From the NCBI RefSeq assembly GCF_014649375.1, contig NZ_BMSX01000011.1:124001-188000 (forward strand): a DNA stretch of 64,000 nucleotides. Direction: 5' to 3'. The position numbers and the translations under genes were made by a program. The DNA comes from Streptomyces aurantiogriseus (lineage in GTDB: Bacteria; Actinomycetota; Actinomycetes; Streptomycetales; Streptomycetaceae). Below, piece by piece: positions 34,573-43,378 of this stretch. The notes beneath the pieces are model-generated. The model saw nothing but the letters and a program-made list of their open reading frames with translations, was not told the origin of the DNA and searched no databases. Each line of letters opens with the position of its first letter. Within the stretch, counting starts at the first letter, position 1.

Positions 34573-35277
34573 GTGCACGGCGCCCGAACCCCGGTGGAAG
34601 CGCGCCTGGAGCGCGCGATGCGGCAGTGCGTGCGTCCCGCGCGGCACGGGGGCGCGGGTGCCGCTGGTCCCGTCCGTGAGGCACGTGCCGGGTGAGCCGG
34701 TGCCGGTCGACCGGACCCTGCAGGCCGCCCACGAGCCCCGCGCGACCGGCGCGGAGTGGGGAAAGCCCTGGTCGACGAGTTGGTTCGTGATCGGCCCCGG
34801 GTTCACCGGCGACGCCCCCGCCTTCCAGGCGGAGGGGCTGCTGTACGACGGCGCGGGCGTACCCCTGAAGGGCGTGCACCCGCGCACCCGTCACCTGACG
34901 GTCGCCGCCCCCGCCGAGGGTGGTGAGCCGGGGCATCTGCTCGTCGAGGCGGCCGCCGATCCGGCCGTCCTGCACGCCTTCGAGCCGACGCGCCCGAGGG
35001 ACGTGCTGACCGCGAGCGATGGGCCTTTCTGCCGATGCGTGTCTGCTGATCCGGCCGTAGGCGGGGAAGAGGTGTGGCGGCTGGTGCCGGACGTCGACGG
35101 CCCGGGGCCGGTGTGCGCCGCCGAGGAGCCGGGCGTGGAGACCGAGGAGATCCGGCTCCCCGGCTCCTTCACTGCACCGCCGCCTTCCCGCAGTTCGCGA
35201 AGTTGGCCGGAATCCGCTGGTTCCGCACCCGGAAACCCAGCCGGAACCAGTTTCACCGCTGCCGCCGGCAGCGGTGA
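34573..35277 (+). pseudogene. GH38 alpha-mannosidase pseudogene (three frames, internal deletion)
   Basis: Three pieces in order match the N-terminus and start of the catalytic domain of bacterial GH38 mannosidases. From GTG 34573 the frame reads VEARLERAMRQCVRPARHG. After a frameshift near 34645 another frame reads VPGEPVPVD, WGKPWSTSWFV, FQAEGLLYDGAGVPLKGVHP and EEVWRLVPDVDG to about 35150. A deletion of roughly 200 codons then joins to FPQFAKLAGIRWFRTRKPSR (35185-35244) in the first frame, and the rest is missing. No full-length protein is possible. Confidence 0.75.
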
Positions 35278-35284
35278 CAGTGCG

Positions 35285-35328
35285 GGGCCGCCGCTCTCCC
35301 GACCCCCGTGGCGGGAGAGCGGCGGCCC
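35285..35328. terminator. Hairpin terminator
   Basis: Perfect 17-bp stem GGGCCGCCGCTCTCCCG with its complement and a 10-nt loop, between the GH38 pseudogene and the stop of the secreted protein at 35352. It probably terminates that minus-strand gene. Confidence 0.85.
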
Positions 35329-35351
35329 GTCCTTTCCGGTGGTCGTCCGGG

Positions 35352-35972
35352 TCAGTGGAGCTTGTTGACGGCCTGGGTGGTCGTCTTCTTGAAGGCCTTC
35401 ACCGGCGCGTCGCCGAAGTCGCCCAGCCGGCCCCAGTCCACGACTGTCACCGTCCGCCCGTCCCGGCCGACGGAGAGAAGGCGGATGTCGGTCGCGCCCC
35501 AGGAGGTCTCGGTGTGCAGCCCGTGGACGTGGGCGCCCTCCTCGACGTTCAGCGTGCCGTAGTCCTTCAGCGTGGCCTCGACCTCCGGGTCGGCCTGCTC
35601 GATGCGCGTCGGGCAGGACTTGATGTCCTTGTTCAGCCGCGAGGCCAGGCCCTTCGCCGCGCGGGTGTCCTTCAGGACGACGGTGATCTGACGGGCACTC
35701 GCGTCCAGGTCGGTCCAGAAGTCGCGGTGCCAGGAGGAGGCGTGGCCCGGCAGCGCCATGCCCAGACAGCGGTCCACCTCCACCTCCTCCGGTACGCCGG
35801 GCGTGACCTTGCCGGCCGTCCAGGTCGACGAAAGGTGCGGCGGAAGGTCCTTGGCCGCGAGGAAGCCGGGCGCCTTCGGGGCGGCACCGGCCGGGGCGGC
35901 GAGTACGGTGCCGAGGGCGAGGCCCGCGGCGGTGAGCGCGGCGAGCGCGCCTGCTCGGGTGTGCTTGGGCAT
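35352..35972 (-). CDS. Secreted protein, PknH-sensor-like
   Basis: 206 residues. Sec signal peptide (GALAALTAAGLALGTVLA, cleavage near AGA-A). The mature part has two Cys (DRCLGMALPG, IKSCPTRIEQ) that could form a disulfide, and a layout like the extracellular PknH sensor domain (QITVVLKDTRAAKGLASRL, VTVVDWGRLGDF). This is a tentative fold call. SD GGGGGAC precedes ATG 35972. It is divergent from the HTH-membrane regulator at 36196, so they may be functionally linked. Confidence 0.75.
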   Translation of the reverse strand: MPKHTRAGALAALTAAGLALGTVLAAPAGAAPKAPGFLAAKDLPPHLSSTWTAGKVTPGVPEEVEVDRCLGMALPGHASSWHRDFWTDLDASARQITVVLKDTRAAKGLASRLNKDIKSCPTRIEQADPEVEATLKDYGTLNVEEGAHVHGLHTETSWGATDIRLLSVGRDGRTVTVVDWGRLGDFGDAPVKAFKKTTTQAVNKLH

Positions 35973-36195
35973 GGGTGTCCCCCGTGAGTGAGTGCAGTGG
36001 GGTGCAGGAGTGTGGAAGGCCACCGGGCACCGGATGGTCCGTCCGGCTTGCTCGGCGGCGACACCAAGAGCATCGGCGGTCACCGGAGCGGCGGCAAGCT
36101 CCGGCGCCCGTTCGGCGGGCATGGAACCATCCCAGGCCATCTGACGTGCAGACATATGAGTGCCTGGGATGCGGTGCGGATCGGACGGGGGAACG

Positions 36196-37599
36196 GTGTC
36201 GGCAGCACGGGACGATGTCGCGCAGTTCGCGGCACTGCTGACGGAACTCAAGGAGCGGACGGAGCGGAGCTACGGCTCCCTGGGCCGCCGAGTCGGCATG
36301 AACACGTCCACCCTGCACCGCTACTGCGCCGGGGACGCGGTGCCGCAGGACTTCGCGCCCGTGGAGCGGCTGGCGCAGTTCTGCGGGGCATCGCCGGAGG
36401 AACGGCTCGAACTCCATCGCCGGTGGCTGCTGGCGGTGGCGGCACGGCAGCGGCCGCGTACGGCCGGATCGGCGGAGGCGGAGGACGAGGAGGAGAAGAA
36501 GAAGGCAGCGAAGGAGGCCGCGGAAGCAGCGGACGTACCGCAGAAGCCTGAGGTACCGGCGAACCTTGAGGCACCGGCGAACCCCGACGTACCCGAGAAG
36601 CGTGATGTGCCGGGGACACCAGAGACACAGAGCGCGCCGGACGCACAGGTCGATCCCGGCCCCGCTCGCCCGCCCCGGCCCTGGCACCACCGCCGCGTCA
36701 CCCTCCTGGCCGCCCTCGCCTGCGCTCTGCTCGCCACCCTCGGCACCCTCTCCGCGCTCCCCGCCGACCGCCCGTCGTCCTCCGACACGGCACGGTCCTT
36801 CCCCACCACCCCGTCCCGGACAACGGCCCCGGCGGCTCCGCACCCCTCACCCACGCCGACCACCTCCCCGTCGCCCTCGCCCTCCCCCTCCCCCACGGCC
36901 CGCACCATCCCGCCCTCCCCCGGCGCCCCGAAGCCTTCCCCCTCCGCTTCCCGCACCACCCCTCCCCAGGACACGCCCGCGGCCGTCCCCCTCACCTGGA
37001 CCGCCGACTCCCAGGCCTGGGCGCTCGGCTGCGGTCACGACTACGTGGTCGCCAAGCCGCCCGCGCAGGTTCCGCCGCCCCCGGCTCCGCAGGACGCCAG
37101 GCCGTGGGCGACGGCGCAGGGGGCCGTGCACGGGCGGGAGACCAACGTGGAGATCTCGGTGCAGGGCCGCAGCTCCACGGCCGTCGTGCTGACGGCGCTG
37201 CGTGTGCGGGTGGTCGGCCGTACCGACCCCACGCCGGGCAACGCCTACGCCATGGACCAGGGCTGCGGCGGCTCGATCAGCCCCCGCCACTTCGCGGTCG
37301 ACCTGGACAAGGACCGCCCGATCGCCCGCGCGGTCCCCGGCAACGACTCGGGCACGCCCATCCCGGCGGTCCGGATGCCCTACCGGGTGTCCGCCGAGGA
37401 TCCGGAGGTGCTGCTGGTCACCGCGCGGACCCAGGCCTGCGACTGCTCCTGGTACCTCGAACTCGACTGGTCCTCCCAGGGCCGTACCGGCACGGTCCGC
37501 GTCGACGACCACGGCCGCCCGTTCCGCACCAGGAGCATCGCGGGCCTGCCCCACTACACGTACGACACCTCGGCGCGCCGGTGGACGCCCAGCGAGTAG
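36196..37599 (+). CDS. HTH-transmembrane-extracellular regulatory protein
   Basis: 467 residues. N-terminal Cro/C1-like HTH (about 8-75: LKERTERSYGSLGRRVGMNT, HRYCAGDAVP), acidic/Pro linker, one transmembrane helix (about 168-188: VTLLAALACALLATLGTLSA), a Ser/Thr/Pro-rich stalk of about 70 residues, and an extracellular domain (about 265-467) with Cys pairs (LGCGHDY, QGCGGS, QACDCSW). GTG 36196 has SD GGGGGAA. The layout suggests a one-component sensor that reads the cell surface and binds DNA at the membrane, in the manner of RodZ- or CadC-like proteins; the signal is unknown. Confidence 0.8.
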   Translation: MSAARDDVAQFAALLTELKERTERSYGSLGRRVGMNTSTLHRYCAGDAVPQDFAPVERLAQFCGASPEERLELHRRWLLAVAARQRPRTAGSAEAEDEEEKKKAAKEAAEAADVPQKPEVPANLEAPANPDVPEKRDVPGTPETQSAPDAQVDPGPARPPRPWHHRRVTLLAALACALLATLGTLSALPADRPSSSDTARSFPTTPSRTTAPAAPHPSPTPTTSPSPSPSPSPTARTIPPSPGAPKPSPSASRTTPPQDTPAAVPLTWTADSQAWALGCGHDYVVAKPPAQVPPPPAPQDARPWATAQGAVHGRETNVEISVQGRSSTAVVLTALRVRVVGRTDPTPGNAYAMDQGCGGSISPRHFAVDLDKDRPIARAVPGNDSGTPIPAVRMPYRVSAEDPEVLLVTARTQACDCSWYLELDWSSQGRTGTVRVDDHGRPFRTRSIAGLPHYTYDTSARRWTPSE

Positions 37600-37753
37600 G
37601 TACCGCTGAGGACGCGGCACGTAGCGCAGGTTGGAGCGGGCCATCTGCAGCATGCGCCCGACGCCGCCGTCCAGCACCGCGGGCGACCAGCATCTTCGGT
37701 CTCCGTGGGTCCTTCGGATTCCTCCGGGTCCATGCATGCACGGCGAACGCCTG

Positions 37754-39529
37754 TCACGCCTCCCAAACGGCTGCGGCCGTACGGTCGTCCGCGTATCCCT
37801 TGACCCGGATCTGGGTGTCGGCGAGGAACGCGGCGAGGCCGGGCGGGGCGGTCCCGGACCACCGCTCCGTCAGATGGGCGGGCAGTTCGGGCTCGCCGCG
37901 CAGGGGGTCGGCGAGGCCGCCGGTGCACATCAGGAGCGTGTCACCCGGGCGGGCGACGGAGGCCCGGAAACGGAAGGGTTCACGGGGCGGCTCGGGATCC
38001 GGTTCGTACGGGTTCGGCGGGGTCGGGATGCCGAGGTCCATGGTGAGGCGGTCGCCCTCGGGTGTCTCGGCGGGCAGGGAGCCGAACCCGACGACCGGCT
38101 CGCCGGCGACCTCGCCGACCTGCGGTTCGATGTCCTGCCACTCACCGTCCCGCAGGCGGAACAGTCCGCCGGGGCCGACGCCGAAGAAGACGCGCGTGCG
38201 GCATTCGGGGTCGGCGGGCAGGAGGAGGCAGCGCAGGCTGGCCGCGTACTCCTCCGGTTCGAGGCCCTGTTCGGCGGCGCTGGCGCGGAGCCGGCCGAGG
38301 CTGCGGTCGGTGAGACGGTGCAGGCCCGACTTCAGGTCGCCGCGCCGGGCGGCCCTGATGTCCTCCGCGAGCCGGACGTGACTGCGGCCCACGGCCCCAC
38401 CGATCCACCTGCACACCTCGGCGGCCGCCCGGTGCGCCCCCGGCGTGGCCCGGGCGCCGGTCGCCATCGCGACCAGGATCAGCGCCTGCTCGCCGGTGCC
38501 GAATCGTGCGGTGAGGAGGGAGTCGCGGCGCGGCTCGCCCCGGTAGCGCGCGGAGTCCCCGCGCACGGACGCCGCCCGCAGCGTGCAGGACCCGTACCGG
38601 GCGCCGTCCAGGACGGTGTCGGCGAGCAGGTCGTCGAGTTCGTCCGGGTCGGCGGGCGGGAGGGCGGTGGGCTCGGCGTCGTAGGTGGGCGGGCCGGAGC
38701 CGACGTAGGGCTTGGCGGCGGGGCGCGCGGTGGCCGGGCCGAACGGGGCGGCGGTGCCGGCGGCGGACGCGGTGGGGGCGGGCGGGGTCCCGGTGCCGGG
38801 GGTGGGAGCGAGTGGGGGTGGTGGGGGTGCGGTCGGCTTCGCGGGGTGGGTGTCGGGGGGTGTGCGGGAGGCGGGAACGGAGGGCGTGGGGGTTGTCTCC
38901 GTGGCCGTACGGCCGGCGGGCGCGGCGGAGGCGGGGCTCCGGGGTGACCGCTTGTCGAAACCCGGGGGCAGTGGGCCGGGCGGGAAGGTGGTGGGGCCGG
39001 GAGGTGTGTCCGGCGGTGGTTCCCAGGGGGCGCGGGGGCGTACGGGGGGACGGTCGTCGGGGCCGGCGGCGGGCGGCTCCTCGTCAGCTGCGTTGTGCGG
39101 TCGGGGCACTGCGGTCGGCGGTGGTGGCGCGGTGGGCGACGGCGGTGCAGCGAGCGGGGGTGCAGTGGGCGGAGGCGTGGTGGACGGAGGTGTGGTGGGT
39201 GGGGGCGGGGTGGTCGGGGGCGGGGGCGGAGGTACGTCCACCGCCTCCCACCAGTCCGCCTTCTCGGGGCGTTCTTCGTCCGCCGGTCGCGCGGCTCCCG
39301 CCGAAGCCGGCGACTCCGTCGGTGCAGTCGGCTCGGACTGCTCTGCCGGCTCTGTCGGCTCTCTCGCCTCTGTCGCCTCCGCGGGGCGCACCGCGCCCAC
39401 CGCCGAGGCGAACCGGTCGTCCAGCGAGTCGGTGGCGGCCGTCGGTCCGGTGTCCTCGGTGGAGTCGTCGTACAACTGCCCCCACCAGTCGTCCTCGTGA
39501 CCGGTGGGCCTTCCCCCCTGCTGGCTCAT
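37754..39529 (-). CDS. PP2C-like protein with long Pro-rich N-terminus, metal ligands apparently lost
   Basis: 591 residues. Residues 1-300 are disordered, with Pro/Thr/Ala tracts (many PPPTT and PPTAPP units). The C-terminal 280 residues follow the PP2C fold: YGSCTLRAASVRGDSARYRG, LILVAMATGARATPG, VFFGVGPGGLFRL and GDTLLMCTGGLADPL. In active PP2Cs the second and last motifs read D-G-x-G-G and S-D-G-L; here the Asp residues are replaced (MATGARATPG, TGGL). Probably a pseudophosphatase. ATG 39529 has SD AGGGG. Confidence 0.8.
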   Translation of the reverse strand: MSQQGGRPTGHEDDWWGQLYDDSTEDTGPTAATDSLDDRFASAVGAVRPAEATEAREPTEPAEQSEPTAPTESPASAGAARPADEERPEKADWWEAVDVPPPPPPTTPPPPTTPPSTTPPPTAPPLAAPPSPTAPPPPTAVPRPHNAADEEPPAAGPDDRPPVRPRAPWEPPPDTPPGPTTFPPGPLPPGFDKRSPRSPASAAPAGRTATETTPTPSVPASRTPPDTHPAKPTAPPPPPLAPTPGTGTPPAPTASAAGTAAPFGPATARPAAKPYVGSGPPTYDAEPTALPPADPDELDDLLADTVLDGARYGSCTLRAASVRGDSARYRGEPRRDSLLTARFGTGEQALILVAMATGARATPGAHRAAAEVCRWIGGAVGRSHVRLAEDIRAARRGDLKSGLHRLTDRSLGRLRASAAEQGLEPEEYAASLRCLLLPADPECRTRVFFGVGPGGLFRLRDGEWQDIEPQVGEVAGEPVVGFGSLPAETPEGDRLTMDLGIPTPPNPYEPDPEPPREPFRFRASVARPGDTLLMCTGGLADPLRGEPELPAHLTERWSGTAPPGLAAFLADTQIRVKGYADDRTAAAVWEA

Positions 39530-39571
39530 GCCCCTAATTGTCCACCGCACGGGCCGTATGAAAACGGGGCA

Positions 39572-39865
39572 TCAGGAAAATGCGAGCCGGTACGTCGCGC
39601 CTTCCGGCGTGTCGACGCGCATGTCGAGCGACATGCCGAACTGGGGTGCGAGGAGGGGGTCATGAGACCGCCGGGCGATTCCACCCCCCACGGGAGAACC
39701 GCCCGGCGACCCCGGGTGATCCGGGCTCAGATCCCCGGTGCGCCCCTGCGCGTCATGAACCCGGACCACGTTCTGGGTGCTCACCGGTGCCGCGCCGACG
39801 CGGCCGGCCGTCCCGGGTGTGCCCCGCCCACCTGGAGCTCCGCTGTGACGGATGCTCACGGTCAC
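39572..39865 (-). CDS. Small hypothetical protein upstream of the PP2C-like gene
   Basis: 97 residues, codon use mostly GC3-rich and ending FGMSLDMRVDTPEGATYRLA-type sequence with a clean stop, 42 bp upstream of the PP2C-like start on the same strand. No family recognised. The start is unclear (no SD; a GTG at codon 29, VSTQNVVRVHD, is an alternative). It may be a small real gene or the 3' end of a decayed one. Confidence 0.4.
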   Translation of the reverse strand: MTVSIRHSGAPGGRGTPGTAGRVGAAPVSTQNVVRVHDAQGRTGDLSPDHPGSPGGSPVGGGIARRSHDPLLAPQFGMSLDMRVDTPEGATYRLAFS

Positions 39866-40019
39866 GGCCGCGGATGATCACCGCCGACCGCCGTGGCCAC
39901 ACCTTGGCAGAGTGACCGGGTCCAGGGCGATGATGTACCGGGGCGGGAATGCGCCGTGGCGGTTTCCCGCCACCTTCCCGCCGGACGCGACCATGGCGGT
40001 CAGGGGAGGACGGCACCGG

Positions 40020-41003
40020 ATGCTGGGAGCGATCGGGCTCGACGAGACGCACGAGTCGGCGTACCGGGTGCTGGTGTCCGTGGGCGCCGCGGACGTACCG
40101 GATCTCGCGCGGCGGCTGACCCTGGGCGAGCGCGACACCGAGCGCGCGCTGCGCCGGCTGGAGCGGCACGGGCTGGCCGCGCAGTCCTCGGGCCGGCCCG
40201 GGCGCTGGGTCGCCGCGCCGCCGGGCGTCGCGCTGGGGGCGCTGCTCACCCAGCGACGCCACGAACTGGAGCAGGCGGAGCTGGCGGCCGCGTTGCTCGC
40301 CGAGGAGTACCGGGCGGCGGCGGCCGAACCGTCGGTGCACGACCTGGTGGAGGTGGTGACGGGCGCGGCGGCGGTCGCCCAGCGTTTCCTGCAGATCCAG
40401 CTGGGGGCGAGCGAGGAGGTGTGCGCGCTGGTCACCGGCACACCGGTTGCCGTGACCGGCGGGGAGAACGTCGCGGAGGAGCAGGCGGCGGCCCGCGGGG
40501 TGCGCTACCGCGTGGTGCTGGAGCGGGCTGTCCTCGACCAGCCGGACGGCATGAAGGAGCTGACCGCCGCCCTCGGCCGGGGCGAGCGGGTGCGGGTGGT
40601 GGAGAAGGTCCCGACGAAGCTCGTCGTGGCCGACCGCGCGCTCGCCCTGGTGCCGCTGACCGGCCGCTCCGCGGAGCCCGCCGCGCTGGTGGTGCACGCC
40701 GGCGGACTCCTGGAGCTGCTGTCGGGTCTCTTCGAGTCGGTCTGGCGGGAAGCGCTGCCGCTCCGCCTGGGCCCGGCCGGCGTCGCGGAGCAGGACCCGG
40801 ACGGCCTCGACACCACCGACCTGGAGATCCTCTCCCTGCTGCTGGCCGGCCTGACCGACGCGAGCGTCGCCAAACAGCTCGACCTGGGCCTGCGGACCGT
40901 ACAGCGCCGGGTGAGACGGCTGATGGAACTGACGGGCGTGACGACCCGGCTGCAGCTGGGCTGGCACGCGTACGAGCGGGGCTGGGTGACCCGGGAGCGC
41001 TAG
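40020..41003 (+). CDS. TrmB/LuxR-like HTH regulator
   Basis: 327 residues. N-terminal TrmB-like winged helix (ESAYRVLVSVGAADVPDLAR, ALRRLERHGLAAQSSG), a central sensor domain, and a C-terminal LuxR-type HTH (about 265-325: TDLEILSLLLAGLTDASVAK, LGLRTVQRRVRRLMELTG). This two-HTH arrangement is common in streptomycete regulators near secondary metabolism. ATG 40020 has SD GGGGAGGA; upstream codons are Arg/Pro noise. No target genes are apparent. Confidence 0.85.
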   Translation: MLGAIGLDETHESAYRVLVSVGAADVPDLARRLTLGERDTERALRRLERHGLAAQSSGRPGRWVAAPPGVALGALLTQRRHELEQAELAAALLAEEYRAAAAEPSVHDLVEVVTGAAAVAQRFLQIQLGASEEVCALVTGTPVAVTGGENVAEEQAAARGVRYRVVLERAVLDQPDGMKELTAALGRGERVRVVEKVPTKLVVADRALALVPLTGRSAEPAALVVHAGGLLELLSGLFESVWREALPLRLGPAGVAEQDPDGLDTTDLEILSLLLAGLTDASVAKQLDLGLRTVQRRVRRLMELTGVTTRLQLGWHAYERGWVTRER

Positions 41004-41065
41004 CGCTCGTGCCTCCGCCTCCGCCTTGACCTGCGTCTTCTCCCGGATTCCGGCACGCTGGGCAG

Positions 41066-41548
41066 ATGGGAGCGTGGGAACTCCTGCTGGTCGGTCTGGT
41101 CATCCTGCTCGGCCTGTGCGGAGTGCTGGTACCCGGCGTGCCGGGATCGTGGCTGGTGTGGTCCGCGGTCCTGTGGTGGGCGCTGAAGGACCCGGATCCG
41201 GTCTCCTGGGCCGTACTGGTGGGCGCGACGGTCGCCCTCTTCCTGTCCCAGGTGGTGCGCTGGGCCCTGCCACCCCGCCGCCTGCGCGTGAGCGGCGCCA
41301 CCCGCCACATGGCCGTCTACGCGGGCACCGGAGCCTTCCTCGGTTTCTTCCTCGTCCCCGTCCTCGGCGCCGTCCCGGGCTTCATCGCCGGCATCTATTA
41401 CGCCGAACGCCTCCGCCTGGGCCGCCCCGACGCGGCCCGCGCCTCCCTCCGCGAGACGATGCGCGCGGGCGGCTCCAGCATCCTGGCGGAGCTGTTCACC
41501 TGCTTGCTGATCATGGGGGCTTGGCTGGGGGCGGTGTGGTGGGGGTGA
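41066..41548 (+). CDS. DUF456 membrane protein
   Basis: 160 residues with four hydrophobic helices. The DUF456 pattern is clear: LLLVGLVILLGLCGVLVPGV, GSWLVWSAVLWWAL, GATRHMAVYAGTGAFLGFFL, and LGAVPGFIAGIYYAERL with the Gly-Pro turns. DUF456 proteins are inner-membrane proteins of unknown function. Single gene with a weak SD. Confidence 0.85.
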   Translation: MGAWELLLVGLVILLGLCGVLVPGVPGSWLVWSAVLWWALKDPDPVSWAVLVGATVALFLSQVVRWALPPRRLRVSGATRHMAVYAGTGAFLGFFLVPVLGAVPGFIAGIYYAERLRLGRPDAARASLRETMRAGGSSILAELFTCLLIMGAWLGAVWWG

Positions 41549-41631
41549 GCCCGCGGGGCGGCGACGTAGGGCGTCGGCCCTAGGGCGAAGATCCGATGTG
41601 CGGTGCGGCGGCCGCGTGCTTCGCTGCTCCC

Positions 41632-42012
41632 ATGACCGCATTCAGCGAGGCAGAGCGCGCGTATCTGAAGTCGCAGCGGCTGGGGCGGCTGGCCACCGTC
41701 GATGGGCTGGGGCAGCCGCAGGCGAATCCGGTGGGGTTCTTCCCGCAGGACGACGGCACGATCCTGGTCGGTGGGCATGCGATGGGCAGCACGAAGAAGT
41801 GGCGGAATCTGCAGCAGAATCCGAAGGTCGCCCTGGTCGTCGACGACATCGTCAGTCTGCGGCCCTGGAGGGTTCGGGGCATCGACATCCGTGGAGAGGC
41901 GGAGTTGCTGACCGGGCCGCATGATCTGGGGCCGCACTTCAGTGCGGAGGTCATCCGGATCCACCCGCGCCGGATCCACAGTTGGGGGCTGGAGGGGGAC
42001 GGCGGTGTCTAG
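41632..42012 (+). CDS. PPOX-class F420/FMN-dependent oxidoreductase
   Basis: 126 residues. Split-barrel flavin domain: FSEAERAYLKSQRLGRLATV, GQPQANPVGFF, KKWRNLQQNPKVALVVDD, RGEAELL and a C-terminal IRIHPRRIHSWGL. Members bind F420 or FMN and reduce small molecules. ATG 41632 gives the expected family length. Its last codons overlap the convergent hxlR gene by 4 bp, so the two share their 3' ends. Confidence 0.88.
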   Translation: MTAFSEAERAYLKSQRLGRLATVDGLGQPQANPVGFFPQDDGTILVGGHAMGSTKKWRNLQQNPKVALVVDDIVSLRPWRVRGIDIRGEAELLTGPHDLGPHFSAEVIRIHPRRIHSWGLEGDGGV

Positions 42013-42353
42013 TGCGGCACGGGATCGCCCCCGAGGAGGTTCTCCCGGCCCCACGCGCCCAGTGGTGCAAGGGCTTCGTTGAGGGACTCGCCGCGGGGCG
42101 TGAGTGAGTACTCGACGCGTGGGGGTGTCTCGTCGTACTCCTCGCGGTGGACCATGCCGTCTGCCTCCAACTCGCGCAGGTGCGCGGCGAGGACCTTCTC
42201 CGTGACGCCCGGGAGTCCGCGGCGCAGTTCGCCGAAGCGGCACGGTTTCTCGTGCAGGGCCCAGAGGATCAGGACCTTCCATTTGCCGCCGATGACGTCC
42301 ATCGCCGCGTCGATCCCGCACACGTACGCCCCCGGCCGTCGGCCGATCGCCAT
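42009..42353 (-). CDS. HxlR-family transcriptional regulator
   Basis: 114 residues. Canonical HxlR winged helix: CGIDAAMDVIGGKWKVLILW, RFGELRRGLPGVTEKVLAAH, LRELEADGMVHREEY, VEYSLTPRGESL. The N-terminal Cys12 could be a redox sensor, as in HxlR/YodB members. It is divergent from the NADPH reductase gene, with two palindromes between the starts, the usual arrangement for an HxlR regulator and its target. Confidence 0.92.
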   Translation of the reverse strand: MAIGRRPGAYVCGIDAAMDVIGGKWKVLILWALHEKPCRFGELRRGLPGVTEKVLAAHLRELEADGMVHREEYDETPPRVEYSLTPRGESLNEALAPLGAWGRENLLGGDPVPH

Positions 42354-42384
42354 GTCCGCGCCTCCCCTGCCTGGATGCTTTCCC

Positions 42385-42416
42385 GGTGGTAACCACCCAC
42401 TTCGAAGTACGTACTT
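42385..42416. promoter_or_regulatory. Two palindromes in the hxlR/reductase divergent promoter
   Basis: GGTGGT-A-ACCACC (42385-42397) and AAGTACGTACTT (42405-42416) lie between the divergent starts. The second resembles HxlR-type operators (short TAC/GTA half sites). Both lie within the 83-bp gap 42354-42436, so either could control both genes. Confidence 0.6.
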
Positions 42417-42436
42417 GAGCAGGCCGGTTCCCGCGA

Positions 42437-43378
42437 ATGAGCCTAGTCGCCATGACTGACAACGCTGGTGACAACGCTCTTTCCCCGATCTCCCTTCTCG
42501 GTGCCGGTGCCATGGGCACCGCGCTCGCCCGCGCCTGGCTCGCCGCCGGGCATCCCGTGACCGTCTGGAACCGCACCCCCGCCCGGGCCGAGGCGCTCGC
42601 CGCCGAGGGGGCCGCCGTCGCCGCGAGTGCGGCGGAGGCCGTGGCGGCGAACCGGCTGGTGGTCGTGTGCCTGCTCGACGACGCGTCCGTCGGCGAGGCC
42701 CTGGCGGGGGCCGACCTCGCCGGCCGCGACCTCGTGAACCTGACCACCGACACGCCCGCGCAGGGCCGGGCCCGTGCCGCCTGGGCGACGGAGCGCGGTG
42801 CCCGGTTCCTGGACGGCGGGATCATGGCCGTACCGCCGATGATCGGGGCTGCTCAGAGCGGGGCGTACGTCTTCTACAGCGGTTCCGCCGGGCTGTTCGA
42901 GGAGCATCGGGACGTCCTCGCGGTCCCCGCCGGGACGGTGTACGTCGGGGCGGACGCCGGCTTCGCCGCGCTGCACGACGTGGCACTGCTGAGCGCGATG
43001 AGCGGGATGTTCGCGGGCATCCTGCACGCCTTCGCGCTCGTCCGCCGCGAGGACATCGCCCCTTCCGAACTCGCCCCGCTGCTCGTGTCCTGGCTCGGCG
43101 CGATGGCGCCGATGGCGCATCAGGCGGCCGCGCAGCTGGAGAGCGGAGACTACGGCAAGGGCGTCGTGTCGAACCTGGCCATGCAGGTCGCGGGCAACGC
43201 CACCCTGCTCGCCACGGCCCAGGAGCAAGGTGTGAGCCCGGAGCTGCTGACGCCCTACATGACGCTGATGGAACGCCGGCTGGCCGACGGGCACGGGGAG
43301 GAGGACACGACGGGGGTGGTGGAGCTGCTGCTCGCGCCGCAGGAGGGCGGCGCCCCTACAGCGAACCCTCCAGCGTGA
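42437..43378 (+). CDS. NADPH-dependent reductase of the HIBADH / imine reductase group
   Basis: 313 residues. N-terminal Rossmann fold with GAGAMGTALARAWLAAGHPV and the phosphate-binding VWNRTPARAE, then LVVVCLLDDA and NLTTDTPAQGR. The C-terminal helical dimerisation domain (VALLSAMSGMFAGILHAFAL, SNLAMQVAGNATLL) is the interlocking type of imine reductases and beta-hydroxyacid dehydrogenases. The substrate is not predictable. An ATG at 42452 is an equally good start. It is probably regulated by the divergent HxlR. Confidence 0.87.
   Translation: MSLVAMTDNAGDNALSPISLLGAGAMGTALARAWLAAGHPVTVWNRTPARAEALAAEGAAVAASAAEAVAANRLVVVCLLDDASVGEALAGADLAGRDLVNLTTDTPAQGRARAAWATERGARFLDGGIMAVPPMIGAAQSGAYVFYSGSAGLFEEHRDVLAVPAGTVYVGADAGFAALHDVALLSAMSGMFAGILHAFALVRREDIAPSELAPLLVSWLGAMAPMAHQAAAQLESGDYGKGVVSNLAMQVAGNATLLATAQEQGVSPELLTPYMTLMERRLADGHGEEDTTGVVELLLAPQEGGAPTANPPA

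Noticed and set aside
38712..39500. Gly-rich plus-strand frame
   Set aside because: Antisense to the Pro-rich arm of the PP2C-like protein; the GGGxV pattern is just the complement of Pro codons.
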